A stretch of 64,000 bases of DNA, taken from Proteinivorax hydrogeniformans. Lineage in GTDB: Bacteria; Bacillota; Proteinivoracia; Proteinivoracales; Proteinivoracaceae. The translations under genes and the position numbers were made by a program. Positions 41,653 through 51,893 of this stretch are shown in pieces. A model generated the notes under the pieces. That model was not told the DNA's origin. It ran no database searches and was given only the letters and a program-made list of their open reading frames with translations. Positions within the stretch are counted from its first letter, which is position 1. Each line of letters opens with the position of its first letter. The stretch spans positions 682,001 to 746,000 of the forward strand of contig NZ_CP159485.1 in NCBI RefSeq assembly GCF_040515995.1. The letters run 5' to 3'.

Positions 41653-42429
41653 ATGGATCAATTCGTATTAGCTGGGACGAAATTTACTAGCCGGCTGTTT
41701 GTGGGAACAGGCAAGTTTGCTAATCATAAACTTATGGGGGAAGCTATCGATAGCTCCAACAGCGAGATGGTTACCATGGCGTTAAGAAGAGTGGATATGG
41801 ATAGTAGGGAAACAAACATTTTAGAATATATACCTAAAAGATGCACACTGCTTCCCAACACGTCAGGTGCTAGAAATGCAGATGAAGCAATTCGCATTGC
41901 AAAGCTAGCTAGAGCAACGGGATGTGGTGACTGGATTAAAATAGAGGTTATATCAGATCAAAAGTATCTCCTTCCCGATAATTACGAGACTATTAAGGCA
42001 ACAAAAGTTTTGGCTAAGGAAGGATTTAAGGTGTTACCTTACATGAGTCCTGACTTGATGGCTGCTAAGGCTATGGAAGAAGCTGGGGCGGCAGCTGTCA
42101 TGCCTCTTGGGTCACCAATTGGCACAAACCGTGGTCTTAAAACCCGTGAACTTATAGAAATTCTAATCGATGAGATTAATGTGCCGATAATAGTAGACGC
42201 AGGTATCGGGAAACCATCTCAAGCGGCTGAAGCTATGGAGATGGGGGCTGAGGCTGTGCTTGTAAATACCGCAATATCATCAGCGTCTGACCCTGTAAAA
42301 ATGGCGCAAGCATTCGACTTAGCAGTAAAAGCGGGCAGAAGTGCTTATCTAGCAAAGGCGGGGGGAGAAGTAAAGCTTGCCAGGGCATCTTCTCCGTTAA
42401 CCGGATTTTTAAATGAGGATGATAAATAA
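41653..42429 (+). CDS. thiG: Thiazole synthase ThiG
   Basis: The 258-aa TIM-barrel protein has [40 protein letters not shown] motifs (catalytic region with Asp/Glu), and [31 protein letters not shown] for phosphate binding. It makes the thiazole phosphate from DXP, ThiS-thiocarboxylate and dehydroglycine from ThiH. ATG 41653 after AAAGGAGGATG is preferred to in-frame ATG 41623 inside thiF. The stop shares a base with the thiH ATG. Confidence 0.95.
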   Translation: MDQFVLAGTKFTSRLFVGTGKFANHKLMGEAIDSSNSEMVTMALRRVDMDSRETNILEYIPKRCTLLPNTSGARNADEAIRIAKLARATGCGDWIKIEVISDQKYLLPDNYETIKATKVLAKEGFKVLPYMSPDLMAAKAMEEAGAAAVMPLGSPIGTNRGLKTRELIEILIDEINVPIIVDAGIGKPSQAAEAMEMGAEAVLVNTAISSASDPVKMAQAFDLAVKAGRSAYLAKAGGEVKLARASSPLTGFLNEDDK

Positions 42430-43532
42430 TGTCCTTTACTGATATTATCCAAAACTATAGTGATTTTGACTACAGCAGCTATTTCTCATCTATTAAAAAA
42501 GATGATATTTTAAAGGTGTTAAATAAAAGTAAGCTTGATATAAATGACTATCTTGCGCTACTTTCGCCAGCAGCAAGCGAATGTTTAGAGGAGATGGCTC
42601 AGAGAGCTAATAGGTTATCTATCCAACATTTTGGAAAAACTGTTCTTTTATATACTCCGATGTATCTATCGAATTACTGTGTTAACAAATGCCTTTACTG
42701 TTCCTTTAATGCAGAACATAACATAAAACGCAAAAAACTTGATGAATGTGAAATCGAAAAAGAGGCTATATCTATTTCTAAAACTGGTATAAAACATATT
42801 CTTTTACTTACGGGAGAATCTAGGCAGGCCACCCCAGTTTCGTATATCTTAAGTGCTGTAAAAATACTTAAAAAATATTTTCAGTCAATATCTATAGAAA
42901 TCTATCCCCTTACAGGAGAAGAGTATAGGCAAATGGTTGATGCCGGGGTTGATGGACTAACTATCTATCAAGAAGTATATGATGAAGATATTTATAAAAA
43001 GGTACATGTTAAAGGACCTAAAAAAGACTATCACTTTAGGCTTAAAGCTCCTGAGAGGGCATGTGAGCAAAAAATTAGAACTGTAAATATAGGGGCGCTT
43101 TTGGGCCTTTCTAATTGGAGGCAAGAGGCTTTTATAACAGGACTTCATGCTAGCTATTTACAAGGTGCTTACCCGGATGTGGAAGTAAGTATTTCCCTTC
43201 CGCGGATACGCCCTCATGTGGGTAGATTTGACGATATTTACCCCGTGGGTGATAGGGAGTTAGTACAGATTCTTCTAGCGTTTAAAAACTTTATTCCATT
43301 TGGTGGGGTTACTATATCCACAAGAGAAGAGCAAGCTTTTAGGGATAAATTGGTTCCGCTAGGGGTTACGAAAATGTCCGCCGGTGTTATGACATCTGTT
43401 GGCGGTCATAGCACTAAAAACGAGGAGACCAGCCAATTTGAAATTGGAGATACTCGCAGTGTGGAAGAAATGAAGAAGGCTATTTTTGATATAGGCTATC
43501 AACCAATTTTTAAAGACTGGTTGACATTATAA
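42429..43532 (+). CDS. thiH: 2-iminoacetate synthase ThiH (radical SAM)
   Basis: The 367-aa protein has the radical SAM cluster motif CVNKCLYC near residues 81-88 and a long ThiH-type barrel (LLLTGESRQATPVSYI; ISLPRIRPHVG; GVMTSVGGHS). It cleaves tyrosine with SAM to give dehydroglycine for ThiG. The oxygen-sensitive enzyme replaces ThiO of aerobes and fits an anaerobe. Its start overlaps thiG (TAATG). Confidence 0.95.
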   Translation: MSFTDIIQNYSDFDYSSYFSSIKKDDILKVLNKSKLDINDYLALLSPAASECLEEMAQRANRLSIQHFGKTVLLYTPMYLSNYCVNKCLYCSFNAEHNIKRKKLDECEIEKEAISISKTGIKHILLLTGESRQATPVSYILSAVKILKKYFQSISIEIYPLTGEEYRQMVDAGVDGLTIYQEVYDEDIYKKVHVKGPKKDYHFRLKAPERACEQKIRTVNIGALLGLSNWRQEAFITGLHASYLQGAYPDVEVSISLPRIRPHVGRFDDIYPVGDRELVQILLAFKNFIPFGGVTISTREEQAFRDKLVPLGVTKMSAGVMTSVGGHSTKNEETSQFEIGDTRSVEEMKKAIFDIGYQPIFKDWLTL

Positions 43533-43576
43533 ATTTACTTCGCTTTTCAATATTATAAAAAAGGGAGAGAAGTGTA

Positions 43577-44890
43577 ATGGAATTTACCACTCAGATGGAT
43601 GCGGCTAAGAAGGGTATTGTAACTAAAGAGATGGAGAAAGTAGCTAAAAAGGAACAGGTGGAAGTAGAAAAGCTAAGAAAGCTTGTAGCAGAAGGCAAGG
43701 TGGCTATCCCTGCAAATAAGAACCATAAAAGCCTAGACCCAGAAGCCATAGGAGACGGCCTTAGGACAAAGATTAACGTTAATTTAGGTATCTCTAAGGA
43801 TTGTCCCAGCATCGATGCGGAGCTGGAAAAAGTACAAACTGCCTTAGATATGAAAGCAGAAGCCATAATGGATTTAAGTTCATTTGGGAAAACTGAGGAG
43901 TTTAGAAAAAGACTAGTTGAAATGTCTCCGGCAATGATAGGGACTGTGCCAATATATGATGCAGTCGGGTTTTATGATAAAGAATTAAAAGATATAACAG
44001 CACAAGAGTTTTTGGACGTTGTGGAAAAACACGGAAAAGATGGTGTGGATTTTGTCACCATACACGCAGGGATAAATCGCGAAACTGCGGAAGTTTTCAA
44101 ACGCAACAAAAGGATCACTAACATAGTCTCAAGAGGCGGCTCCTTAATGTACGCTTGGATGGAACTAAATGGTGAGGAAAATCCCTTTTTTAAGTATTAT
44201 GATAAGTTATTGGATATCTGTGAAAAATATGATATTACCTTAAGTTTAGGCGATGCATGCAGACCGGGCAGTATAAGTGATGCTACCGACGCCAGTCAGA
44301 TAAAAGAGCTAATGGTGTTAGGAGAGTTAACGCTAAGGGCTTGGGAGCGTAATGTGCAGGTAATGATAGAAGGACCAGGGCATATGGCCATTAACGAAAT
44401 AGAAGCAAATATGGTGCTAGAAAAGAAGCTGTGCCACGGTGCGCCGTTTTATGTGCTAGGACCTATAGTTACAGACATAGCTCCAGGCTATGACCATATA
44501 ACAAGCGCCATCGGCGGTGCCATTGCAGCTAGCCACGGTGCAGACTTTTTATGCTATGTAACCCCGGCTGAGCATCTAAAGCTTCCTAATCTAGAAGATA
44601 TGAAAGAGGGAATTATAGCTTCTAAAATTGCAGCTCATGCAGGAGATATTGCAAAAGGAGTTAAAGGAGCTAAGGATAAAGATGATGAGATGAGCCGTCG
44701 CCGTCAAAAACTAGATTGGAAGGGCATGTTTGAGCTAGCTATAGATCCAGAAAAGGCGCAAAGATATAGAGCAGAATCCATGCCAGAGCATGAGGACAGC
44801 TGCACCATGTGTGGCAAGATGTGCTCTATGCGGAACATGAACAAGGTAATGGAAGGCAAAGATATCAATATTTTGAGAGATGATGAATAA
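43577..44890 (+). CDS. thiC: Phosphomethylpyrimidine synthase ThiC
   Basis: The 437-aa protein has [15 protein letters not shown] near the start, [12 protein letters not shown] and [14 protein letters not shown]. The C-terminal Fe-S motif [14 protein letters not shown] has CxxC(x4)C-like spacing. It converts aminoimidazole ribotide to HMP-phosphate by radical SAM chemistry. It is at the short end of the family, since the long N-terminal extension of some bacteria is missing. The stop overlaps tenI. Confidence 0.96.
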   Translation: MEFTTQMDAAKKGIVTKEMEKVAKKEQVEVEKLRKLVAEGKVAIPANKNHKSLDPEAIGDGLRTKINVNLGISKDCPSIDAELEKVQTALDMKAEAIMDLSSFGKTEEFRKRLVEMSPAMIGTVPIYDAVGFYDKELKDITAQEFLDVVEKHGKDGVDFVTIHAGINRETAEVFKRNKRITNIVSRGGSLMYAWMELNGEENPFFKYYDKLLDICEKYDITLSLGDACRPGSISDATDASQIKELMVLGELTLRAWERNVQVMIEGPGHMAINEIEANMVLEKKLCHGAPFYVLGPIVTDIAPGYDHITSAIGGAIAASHGADFLCYVTPAEHLKLPNLEDMKEGIIASKIAAHAGDIAKGVKGAKDKDDEMSRRRQKLDWKGMFELAIDPEKAQRYRAESMPEHEDSCTMCGKMCSMRNMNKVMEGKDINILRDDE

Positions 44891-45479
44891 AAAAATATTT
44901 CTTGTCACAAACAGAAAGCTAGCAGGCGATAACTTTTATCATGTATTAGAGCAAGCGGTAGCCGGTGGAGTGGGAGCCATTATTCTACGAGAAAAAGACC
45001 TGTCAACAGAAAAGCTTTTGCCAATTGCCGAGAAAATAAAAGAGATTATCGGAAAAAAAGATGTAAAGCTTATCATTAACAGTAACTTAGAGGTCGCTCG
45101 TGCAGTCGAAGCTGACGGTTTACATTTGACTTTTAGAGACTTTATAAGCAACGGTATAAAATGGAACAAAACCATGGGAGTTTCAGTCCATAGCGTAAAA
45201 GAAGCAGTACTAGCTCAAAAAGGTGGGGCAGACTATCTACTATGTGGACACGTTTTTCAGACCGATTGTAAAAAAGGGGTTGAGCCAAGAGGAGTTTCCT
45301 ACTTAGAAGAAATTTTAAAAAAGGTAGACATACCAGTAATACCAATAGGCGGCATAGACACAAATACCGCATTAGAAATTATTAACCTACCTATATGTGG
45401 TATTGCCGTTATGTCCTTGCTTATGAGCTCCCAAAACCCCAAAAAACATATTCAAGATTTAAAACTTCTGGTGAAATAA
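44880..45479 (+). CDS. tenI: TenI-like thiazole tautomerase (ThiE-fold)
   Basis: The 199-aa TIM-barrel protein has ILREKDLS and [21 protein letters not shown]. The loop [18 protein letters not shown] closely resembles B. subtilis TenI, where the family ThiE has a T-T/S-K loop instead. TenI tautomerises the ThiG product. ThiE activity cannot be excluded. If TenI is right, ThiE and ThiD must be encoded elsewhere. The ATG overlaps the end of thiC by 11 bases. Confidence 0.78.
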   Translation: MMNKKIFLVTNRKLAGDNFYHVLEQAVAGGVGAIILREKDLSTEKLLPIAEKIKEIIGKKDVKLIINSNLEVARAVEADGLHLTFRDFISNGIKWNKTMGVSVHSVKEAVLAQKGGADYLLCGHVFQTDCKKGVEPRGVSYLEEILKKVDIPVIPIGGIDTNTALEIINLPICGIAVMSLLMSSQNPKKHIQDLKLLVK

Positions 45480-45551
45480 AACCACCTTTTATCTACTCAC
45501 CACACGTGCATAATAAACAGAACCTGGGGGAGGTATGTGGCTTTATTTAGC

Positions 45552-45598
45552 AAAAGACGGTTCCGGTCATCAAAAGTGATGATCGGAACCGTCTTTTA
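45552..45598. terminator. Terminator of the thi operon
   Basis: AAAAGACGGTTCC pairs with GGAACCGTCTTTT and the inner arms GGTCATCA/TGATGATC continue the stem to an AAAG-like loop. T runs occur on both strands, so it may also stop the converging chemoreceptor transcript. Confidence 0.92.
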
Positions 45599-45704
45599 TT
45601 TGTTTTGCCTAGATTTGTCCCAGCTTTTATAGCTGGTTAATTAGCTGTAAGCTCTATACTGATTGAAGTTTCACTTTATGTGTGGGCTATAATTATTTTT
45701 GAAA

Positions 45705-47159
45705 TTAAAAGCTATCTGCAGTTTCTTTTAGTTCTTTAGCTAGTTTGTCTAGGTTCTGGCTTATGTCGGTCATGCCATCCATGGATGCAGCTTGCTGCTC
45801 TACTGAGCTGGAAACTTCTTCGGTACTAGCTGCATTTTGTTGAGCTATGGAGGTAAGGTTTTGTAGCACATCCATAATAGTTTCCTTCATTTCAACCATC
45901 TTTGTTTCCGCACTTTTAAGTACGTTAACCTTGTTTTTAGTATCTTCTATAGATTCAGCAAGATTGTTAAATACAGTTTGAGTTTCTTGTATAGAAGCAG
46001 TTTGTGAGCTGATTATATCTACGGCATTTTCCATATTTTCATAAGTTAAATCTGTACTTTCCTTAAGGGCACTCATGACCTTGTTTATCTCGCCGGCCGA
46101 TTTAGCGGACTCTTCTGCTAGTTTTCGAATTTCTTCTGCAACTACAGCAAACCCTTTTCCAGCTTCCCCGGCTCTAGCAGCTTCGATGCTAGCATTTAAA
46201 GCTAATAGATTTGTTTGCTCTGCTATCTGGCTGATAGAGCTACTAGCAATAGTTATAGCTTCGGTGCTGTTATTTGTATTTTCCACCATTTCCTTAAGCA
46301 AGGTTATAGCTTCATTGCTTTGCTTAGTTTTAACATCAAGGTCCTTTAGGATATCAAGACCATCGTTTTTGAGGTTTTCAGTATTTGCCGTGATGTTATT
46401 CAGTGTGTTTGTAGCTGAAACAATCTGATCTAATCCGTCAGATAAATTTTCTGCTTCTTTTGCCCCATCTTCTGTGTCTTGGGCTTGTACTGAAGAACTT
46501 TTTGCAATCTCTTCTATTACACGGGACACTTCATCAATTGAAAGAGAGGTTTCTTTTACGGTGGTCATAAGAGTTTGGGAAGAGTTTGTCAATTCATTGG
46601 TTGTTTTAACTAAAGAAGCGATTATGTTATCTTTTTTACTTTTATCCTTCTCCATCTGTGCTATGTAATCACCGTTTTCCTTACTTGATTTACCTATAAT
46701 AGCAGTGTTTACGAATTGAACAAAAATAGTAAGTGCAATAACGATAATTACATTTAAAAATTCTCCCTGTTCAAATTTTCCTGAAAGGGCGTTAATGACA
46801 TTAGCAGCTAAAACTATAGCTGACACCCCGGCTGTGAGCCACTTATTCCCATAAACGGTAAAAACACCGATTAACGGGAAGGCAAATATAAAGGATAGTA
46901 CATTTTCAGATGTTACCGTTGTATAAAAATGAGTTCCCATAAAGAAAAATGCCAAAATAAATTTAATATACTTGTCGGACGGAGTTTTATGAAAGCGAAA
47001 AAAGCTGTAAGCCAATGATGCCCAAGATAAACCCACTAGAATATAAACAACAAAATCAACGCTATCTGTTGCAAAAGCAGTAAGAGAAACGAGTAGTGCA
47101 GTAAAAAAACAAAGGGTCATCAAACTTTTGTTAGCGGCTTCTAAAAACTTTTTGTTCAT
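45705..47159 (-). CDS. Methyl-accepting chemotaxis protein with multi-helix membrane sensor
   Basis: The 484-aa protein begins with about six membrane helices (residues 10-155) and no large extracellular ligand domain or HAMP. The cytoplasmic signalling domain has its hairpin tip at [20 protein letters not shown], then [17 protein letters not shown], near residues 310-345. The C-terminal coiled coil has [18 protein letters not shown] methylation sites. It should signal to CheA/CheW from within the membrane. RBS: the ATG follows a GGGGGG-rich stretch. A close paralogue lies at 54762. Confidence 0.9.
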   Translation of the reverse strand: MNKKFLEAANKSLMTLCFFTALLVSLTAFATDSVDFVVYILVGLSWASLAYSFFRFHKTPSDKYIKFILAFFFMGTHFYTTVTSENVLSFIFAFPLIGVFTVYGNKWLTAGVSAIVLAANVINALSGKFEQGEFLNVIIVIALTIFVQFVNTAIIGKSSKENGDYIAQMEKDKSKKDNIIASLVKTTNELTNSSQTLMTTVKETSLSIDEVSRVIEEIAKSSSVQAQDTEDGAKEAENLSDGLDQIVSATNTLNNITANTENLKNDGLDILKDLDVKTKQSNEAITLLKEMVENTNNSTEAITIASSSISQIAEQTNLLALNASIEAARAGEAGKGFAVVAEEIRKLAEESAKSAGEINKVMSALKESTDLTYENMENAVDIISSQTASIQETQTVFNNLAESIEDTKNKVNVLKSAETKMVEMKETIMDVLQNLTSIAQQNAASTEEVSSSVEQQAASMDGMTDISQNLDKLAKELKETADSF

Positions 47160-47253
47160 GGTGTTACCCCCCCCTTTAGGATAGTTTCATATTCCATAAA
47201 GCTGCAAACTATACCTTCGACATTTTTCTACAAATTCCTGCAATGTTATAAAA

Positions 47254-47286
47254 AAAAGAAGAGGCAATGCTTAGCCCCTTCTTTTA
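47254..47286 (-). terminator. Terminator of the flavoprotein/SDR operon
   Basis: On the minus strand GAAGGGGCTAAGC and its partner around GCCTCTTC form a hairpin followed by a T run, directly past the SDR stop. Confidence 0.82.
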
Positions 47287-47289
47287 TCC

Positions 47290-48144
47290 TTATCTTCTAA
47301 AAAGCTCTGCAGAAGGATTTTTGCCTTCTAGCATACTTTTAACTCTCAACCCGATAACTGGGTTGTACTGAGGATGAGTTAAGATGTAAAACTGTTCTTC
47401 TTCAATTCCAGTAAACACACTTTGAGCTACTGAGTTAATTGGAATACCAGTTGTGATTACGTGCTTAGCTTTGGCAAGGCCGGTTTTATAGCTGGCGCTT
47501 TGATAGTATGGATCATCGTCAATGGCAAAGCGCTCCGGGCGACGTTTATCACAGTTGTGTAAGTCCGTTTGCACAAAGCCTGGGCAATATAGAGACATTT
47601 TAATGTTTGCATTCATTGCCTGTAGTTGATAGTTGGCTGCTTCAGTCATTCCCACAACAGCAAACTTTGTTGTGTGATAAGCTGGCATGCCCGGTGTTGT
47701 TAATAGGCCGGCAACGGAAGAAACGTTTACAATATGGCATGGAGTTTTTTGTTTTAGCATAATAGGAACAAAAACTCTTAAGCCATACATCATTCCCCAT
47801 ACGTTAACTCCCATAGTCCATTCCCAATCTTTTAAAGGCATTTCCCAAATAGAACCTGAGGTGACGACACCGGCATTATTGAACAGTAAATCCACCGATC
47901 CAAAAGCATCTAATGCTTTTTTAGCTAAGTCTTCCATTTCTTCAAAAACTGAAGTATCCATTTCTACAGCTAAAACTTCAGCACCAAGATCTTTTACCAC
48001 TTGTGATGACTTCTTTAGATCCTCGCCATCTATATCTGCCATAACAACCTTCATTTCTCTTCTAGCACATTCTTTAGCTACTTCAAAACCAAAGCCATTT
48101 GCGGCACCGGTAATAACTGCGGTCTTATTTTTAAATTCTTTCAT
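47290..48144 (-). CDS. Short-chain dehydrogenase/reductase (SDR), 284 aa
   Basis: The protein has the classical SDR motifs: cofactor loop TGAANGFG near 12-19, LLFNNAGV, catalytic Ser in IVNVSSVAG, YHTTK with Tyr and Lys, and CPGFVQTDLH. MADIDGED after the second strand has an Asp, favouring NAD(H). The substrate is unknown. It follows the OYE-type flavoprotein by 45 bases in one operon, suggesting sequential redox steps on a carbonyl or unsaturated compound. The RBS is TAAGGAGGTAG. Confidence 0.9.
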   Translation of the reverse strand: MKEFKNKTAVITGAANGFGFEVAKECARREMKVVMADIDGEDLKKSSQVVKDLGAEVLAVEMDTSVFEEMEDLAKKALDAFGSVDLLFNNAGVVTSGSIWEMPLKDWEWTMGVNVWGMMYGLRVFVPIMLKQKTPCHIVNVSSVAGLLTTPGMPAYHTTKFAVVGMTEAANYQLQAMNANIKMSLYCPGFVQTDLHNCDKRRPERFAIDDDPYYQSASYKTGLAKAKHVITTGIPINSVAQSVFTGIEEEQFYILTHPQYNPVIGLRVKSMLEGKNPSAELFRR

Positions 48145-48188
48145 TTTTACTACCTCCTTAACGCATATTTTTTTCTAGAAAGCTTTTT

Positions 48189-50126
48189 CTAAAGTATTGA
48201 AGCTTTTTCAAATCCTTGACGAGTAGCATCTCCTATGCGTGCTGGTTTTGATACATCGCCCATAACATAAACACGCTCAAACTCTTCTTCTAAAGATGGT
48301 ATAAGCTCATTGTTAGGCTGAACTCCCAAAGCCAAAATCACTTTATCAGCTTGTTTTAGAGATGTAGCTGATGTGAAGGTATCCATCAACGCTACTCCTT
48401 GGTCGGTTATTTGTAATAGCTTTTTACAAGGAAGCATTTCAACTTTATGTTTAGTTAGCCTAGACATAATATCATAACGGTTAAGCTTGTATACATTGCC
48501 GGCGATTTCTTTTTGCATTTCAATGATAGCTACCTCGTTACCGCCCATAGCCAATAGCTCTGCCGCTTCGCAGCCTGTCATCCCAGAGCCAATTACAGCA
48601 ATTTTTTCGCCTTTAGCGCTAACTTTGCCTTTAAGCACATCTTCTGCTGCAAATACATTTTTACTTTCAACACCAGGAACTTGAGGTACTATTGGTCTAG
48701 CTCCAGCAGCTACAAAGACAGCATATGGATTTAACTCTTTAATGTTTTCTACTGTAGCGTCTATTCCATATCTTACTTCGATGTCCAATACCTTTATCTG
48801 CTCTTGGTAATAATCTATTAACCATTGGATTTTTTCTTTTAGATGAGGCTTTTTAGCAATCTGTAAAGCACCACCTAGCTCGTTTTCTTTCTCAAAAATA
48901 ACAGGGTTAAAACCTCTTAATTTTAGAACTCTAGCAGCTTCAAGTCCGGCAGGACCAGCACCTACTATAGCTACTACTTTATCGTCACCGTTTTTAGGAA
49001 GATTTTCAAATTCCAACTCGCGACCCATCTTTGGATTAACCGCACATTTAAGCACTCCGCCTGTACTCAATTCCTCAAAGCAAGATACGCAAGAAATGCA
49101 ACGTCTTATTTGCTTATCTTTGCCTTCCTTGGCTTTATTTGCCCAATTTGGATCTGCCAGTAACCCACGACCGATACCAACAAAATCTACGCTACCACTT
49201 TCTAAAAGGCCTTCAGCAAAACTAGGTTCTCTTATTACGTTAACAGCAATCACTGGAATATTAACAGCTTTTTTAACTGCCTCTGCAAGATGTTTTTTCC
49301 AGCCTTGAGGATAGGACATTGGTTCAATAATAGTTGCTGATGATTCATAAATTCCAGCACTTACGTTAAGAGCATCTACGCCTATACTTTCTAAGTATCT
49401 GGCTATTTTTACTCCTTCATCAAGTGTAATTCCACCTTCTACAAACTCATTGGCGCTAATTCGCACGCTAACTGGGAAATCAGGTCCACAAATATGTCTA
49501 ATACCTACCATAATTTCTGAGATGAAACGCATTCTGTTAGCAAAGTGTCCACCATATTTATCAGTTCTTTTGTTTGTATATGGACTTAAAAATTGGTTAA
49601 TTAGATATCCGTGAGCTGCATGTAGCTCGACACCATCAATTCCAGCTAATTGTGCTATTTTAGCGCTGGTAACAAACTTTTTAACTAAGCCTTCAACCTC
49701 TTCTGTAGAAAGTTCTCGTGGCATCTCTTGAGTTACTTTACACATTACAGCACTAGGTGCTACAATTTGTTTACCACCTAAAAGTCGAGAAGATGTCTCT
49801 CTGCCCGGATGGTGAAGTTGGACAAAAACCTTTGTGTCATACTTGTGCAAGGTTCTAGCTAACTTTTGTAAACTTGCCACGTGACGGGGGGCTGTTGCTG
49901 AAAGTTGGTTAGCAACCCCAACTCCATATTCATCACAAACTCTGGTGATTTCAGTAATTATAAGACCGCATCCACCTTTAGCTCTTTCCTCATAGTACTT
50001 AATGATATCTGGAGAAGCCTCTCCATTGCTACCAGCTAAAGCAGTTCCCATAGCAGGCATAACTACTCTGTTTTTCAGCTGCATTTTACCAATCTGACCT
50101 TTGGAGAAAAGTTTTTCGTAGTTCAT
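48189..50126 (-). CDS. Old-Yellow-Enzyme-type NADH:flavin oxidoreductase with Fe-S and FAD domains
   Basis: The 645-aa protein has an N-terminal FMN TIM barrel (GQIGKMQLKNRVVMPAMGT; HPGRET; GVELHAAHGYLINQFLSPYTN; RMRFISEIM) and a four-Cys cluster CISCVSCFEEL...LKC near 342-360. A C-terminal FAD/NAD domain follows (VAIVGAGPAGLEAARVL; IAVIGSGMTGCEAAELL). This is the 2,4-dienoyl-CoA reductase/BaiCD/enoate reductase layout. It reduces an activated C=C bond with NAD(P)H. ATG 50126 after GAGGAGGATTATT is preferred to a start 15 bases upstream. Confidence 0.92.
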   Translation of the reverse strand: MNYEKLFSKGQIGKMQLKNRVVMPAMGTALAGSNGEASPDIIKYYEERAKGGCGLIITEITRVCDEYGVGVANQLSATAPRHVASLQKLARTLHKYDTKVFVQLHHPGRETSSRLLGGKQIVAPSAVMCKVTQEMPRELSTEEVEGLVKKFVTSAKIAQLAGIDGVELHAAHGYLINQFLSPYTNKRTDKYGGHFANRMRFISEIMVGIRHICGPDFPVSVRISANEFVEGGITLDEGVKIARYLESIGVDALNVSAGIYESSATIIEPMSYPQGWKKHLAEAVKKAVNIPVIAVNVIREPSFAEGLLESGSVDFVGIGRGLLADPNWANKAKEGKDKQIRRCISCVSCFEELSTGGVLKCAVNPKMGRELEFENLPKNGDDKVVAIVGAGPAGLEAARVLKLRGFNPVIFEKENELGGALQIAKKPHLKEKIQWLIDYYQEQIKVLDIEVRYGIDATVENIKELNPYAVFVAAGARPIVPQVPGVESKNVFAAEDVLKGKVSAKGEKIAVIGSGMTGCEAAELLAMGGNEVAIIEMQKEIAGNVYKLNRYDIMSRLTKHKVEMLPCKKLLQITDQGVALMDTFTSATSLKQADKVILALGVQPNNELIPSLEEEFERVYVMGDVSKPARIGDATRQGFEKASIL

Positions 50127-50230
50127 AATAATCCTCCTCATCTATTTTTTATTTGTTCCTTGTGAATAATTTATCAAATACTTCAATGTTTTACTATGTT
50201 AGTTTAATACAAAACTTATTGCTATTTTTA

Positions 50231-50248
50231 TGCATCATGCACTATAAT
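50231..50248 (+). promoter_or_regulatory. Small palindrome and -10 box before the PucR-like regulator
   Basis: TGCATCATGCA, a palindrome with one central base, is followed by TATAAT at 50243-50248. That -10 overlaps the upstream ATG 50247, which supports the later GTG start at 50268. Confidence 0.4.
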
Positions 50249-50267
50249 GAAAATTGAGGTGATAAAA

Positions 50268-51827
50268 GTGTTAAGTGCGGGCCAAATTCACAGCAAGCTA
50301 TCCGAATATGAGTGTACTTTTATTAACAATCAAGAATCTTTAGAGGTGGAGGATATACGTTTCATTACTTCTAAAACTGAGACAGTGGAAAGCAAAATAT
50401 TATATCTCGGAACGGTGTCGCAGTTTTCTAGCAGCATGTTAAGATTTCAGAAGGGAAACTTTTTGCTAGTTGAAGACGTAGAGTTTAGCTCAGTGCCCCA
50501 GTCTTTAGAAGGAAATTATATTTTGTTAGGAGAGTGCACTGATTTATTAGAAGTATTTAATGAGATTAAGTCGATGCTATCTCAGAATTTGCAATCCATG
50601 AAAAACGCAACAAATCTTCTTAACACCTTAATTCACAGCAGAGGACTAAAGTATATTATAAAGAGATCTTCTGAAATACTTAATAATCCTGTTATACTCC
50701 TAGATAATAGCTTCAGAATTATAGCTTATAGTAAAGTTGATAAAATAGAAGAAGAGTTTTGGCAGGAGAATATTAAACGAGGTTACTGCACTTTTGAATT
50801 TATTTCTGAAGTTAAAAAGATAGATGCCCTTAAAAAAGCTCCTTTATCAGCAGATCCCTTTATAGTGACCTGCTTTGCCAGCCCAAACAAAAAGCTAGTA
50901 AGCAAAGTAATAGTTGACGAAAAAGTAGTGGGATTTATAGTAGTCCTGGAAAATCAAGAGAAGATTACAGAAAAATCTAATGAGTTTTTATCGTTGTTAA
51001 GTAATGTGATATCCCAAGAAATAAATAGCAACAAAGAATTTAGCAACATGGTAGGTCTAATGCATGAAAATCTTTTAGTTGATATTTTAGAAGGCAGGAT
51101 AGAAGATCATGATATTATAGAGGAAAGAATCAAAAGTTCGGAAATTGCCATAAAGGATAAGTTTCAAGTATTAGTCTTTAATATTTCTAAGTACAAACCA
51201 TCGATGTACTATAGGGACAACTTAAAGCAAGGTCTTAGCGCAATTTTTAAAAGCATTTATCCTATCTTTTATAAAGATTATGTAGTCGCCTTGCTAAACT
51301 TTGAACATGATGAACCGATGGACAGCTCGACTGAGCAAAGGCTTAAAGAATTTTTGAAAGATAACAACTTAACTGTGGGAGTAAGCCAGGTCTTTAACAG
51401 CTTGATAAAACTCAAAGACCAATACAGAAAAACATTGAAAGCATTAGAATTAGGAAGCCAAATAAATAGCGACGAAAAACTATTTTACAGTGAAAAGTTC
51501 AACTTTTACGTTTTATTAGATTTTTTAGCTACCAATAATTTAAGCCAGGATGAATTAAAAGGTTTCTGTCATACCGCAGTACAAAAAATACAGAAGTTTG
51601 ATGAAGACAATGATACCCAATATTCCCAAACTTTATATCATTTTTTACTAAACAACCAAAATATCAATAAAACTGCTAACGAGCTATTTATTCACCGCAA
51701 TACTATGGGCTACAGATTAAATAAAATAAGAGAAATAACATCGATTAACTTTGAAGATACAGAGACTGTATTTAACATACAAATGTCTTATAAAATTCAA
51801 CAATACTTTAGATTGGCATCAAAGTAA
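50268..51827 (+). CDS. PucR/CdaR-type transcriptional regulator, 519 aa
   Basis: The N-terminal ~120 residues look like a PucR purine-regulatory (ligand) domain. The middle resembles a GAF-like domain (SSEILNNPVILLDNSFRIIAYS). The C-terminus is the HTH_30 of this family, with FLLNNQNINKTANELFIHRNTMGYRLNKI. It is divergent from the OYE-SDR operon and probably regulates it in response to a substrate. I prefer GTG 50268, since TGAGGTGAT lies just ahead; ATG 50247 has no RBS. Confidence 0.85.
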   Translation: MLSAGQIHSKLSEYECTFINNQESLEVEDIRFITSKTETVESKILYLGTVSQFSSSMLRFQKGNFLLVEDVEFSSVPQSLEGNYILLGECTDLLEVFNEIKSMLSQNLQSMKNATNLLNTLIHSRGLKYIIKRSSEILNNPVILLDNSFRIIAYSKVDKIEEEFWQENIKRGYCTFEFISEVKKIDALKKAPLSADPFIVTCFASPNKKLVSKVIVDEKVVGFIVVLENQEKITEKSNEFLSLLSNVISQEINSNKEFSNMVGLMHENLLVDILEGRIEDHDIIEERIKSSEIAIKDKFQVLVFNISKYKPSMYYRDNLKQGLSAIFKSIYPIFYKDYVVALLNFEHDEPMDSSTEQRLKEFLKDNNLTVGVSQVFNSLIKLKDQYRKTLKALELGSQINSDEKLFYSEKFNFYVLLDFLATNNLSQDELKGFCHTAVQKIQKFDEDNDTQYSQTLYHFLLNNQNINKTANELFIHRNTMGYRLNKIREITSINFEDTETVFNIQMSYKIQQYFRLASK

Positions 51828-51834
51828 AACAAAT

Positions 51835-51875
51835 AAAAGCCCCGGAGCGACATAGATCGCTTCGGGGCTTTTTAT
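51835..51875. terminator. Bidirectional terminator
   Basis: AAAAGCCCCGGAGCGA pairs with TCGCTTCGGGGCTTTT (one G-T) around six bases. It lies between the convergent regulator and YeiH-type genes and works for both. Confidence 0.95.
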
Positions 51876-51893
51876 ATAAGGAAGTATAAAACC

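Noticed and set aside
45536-45580. 14-codon ORF with GGGGGAGG before it
   Set aside because: It lies within the thi-operon terminator stem and is too short to support.
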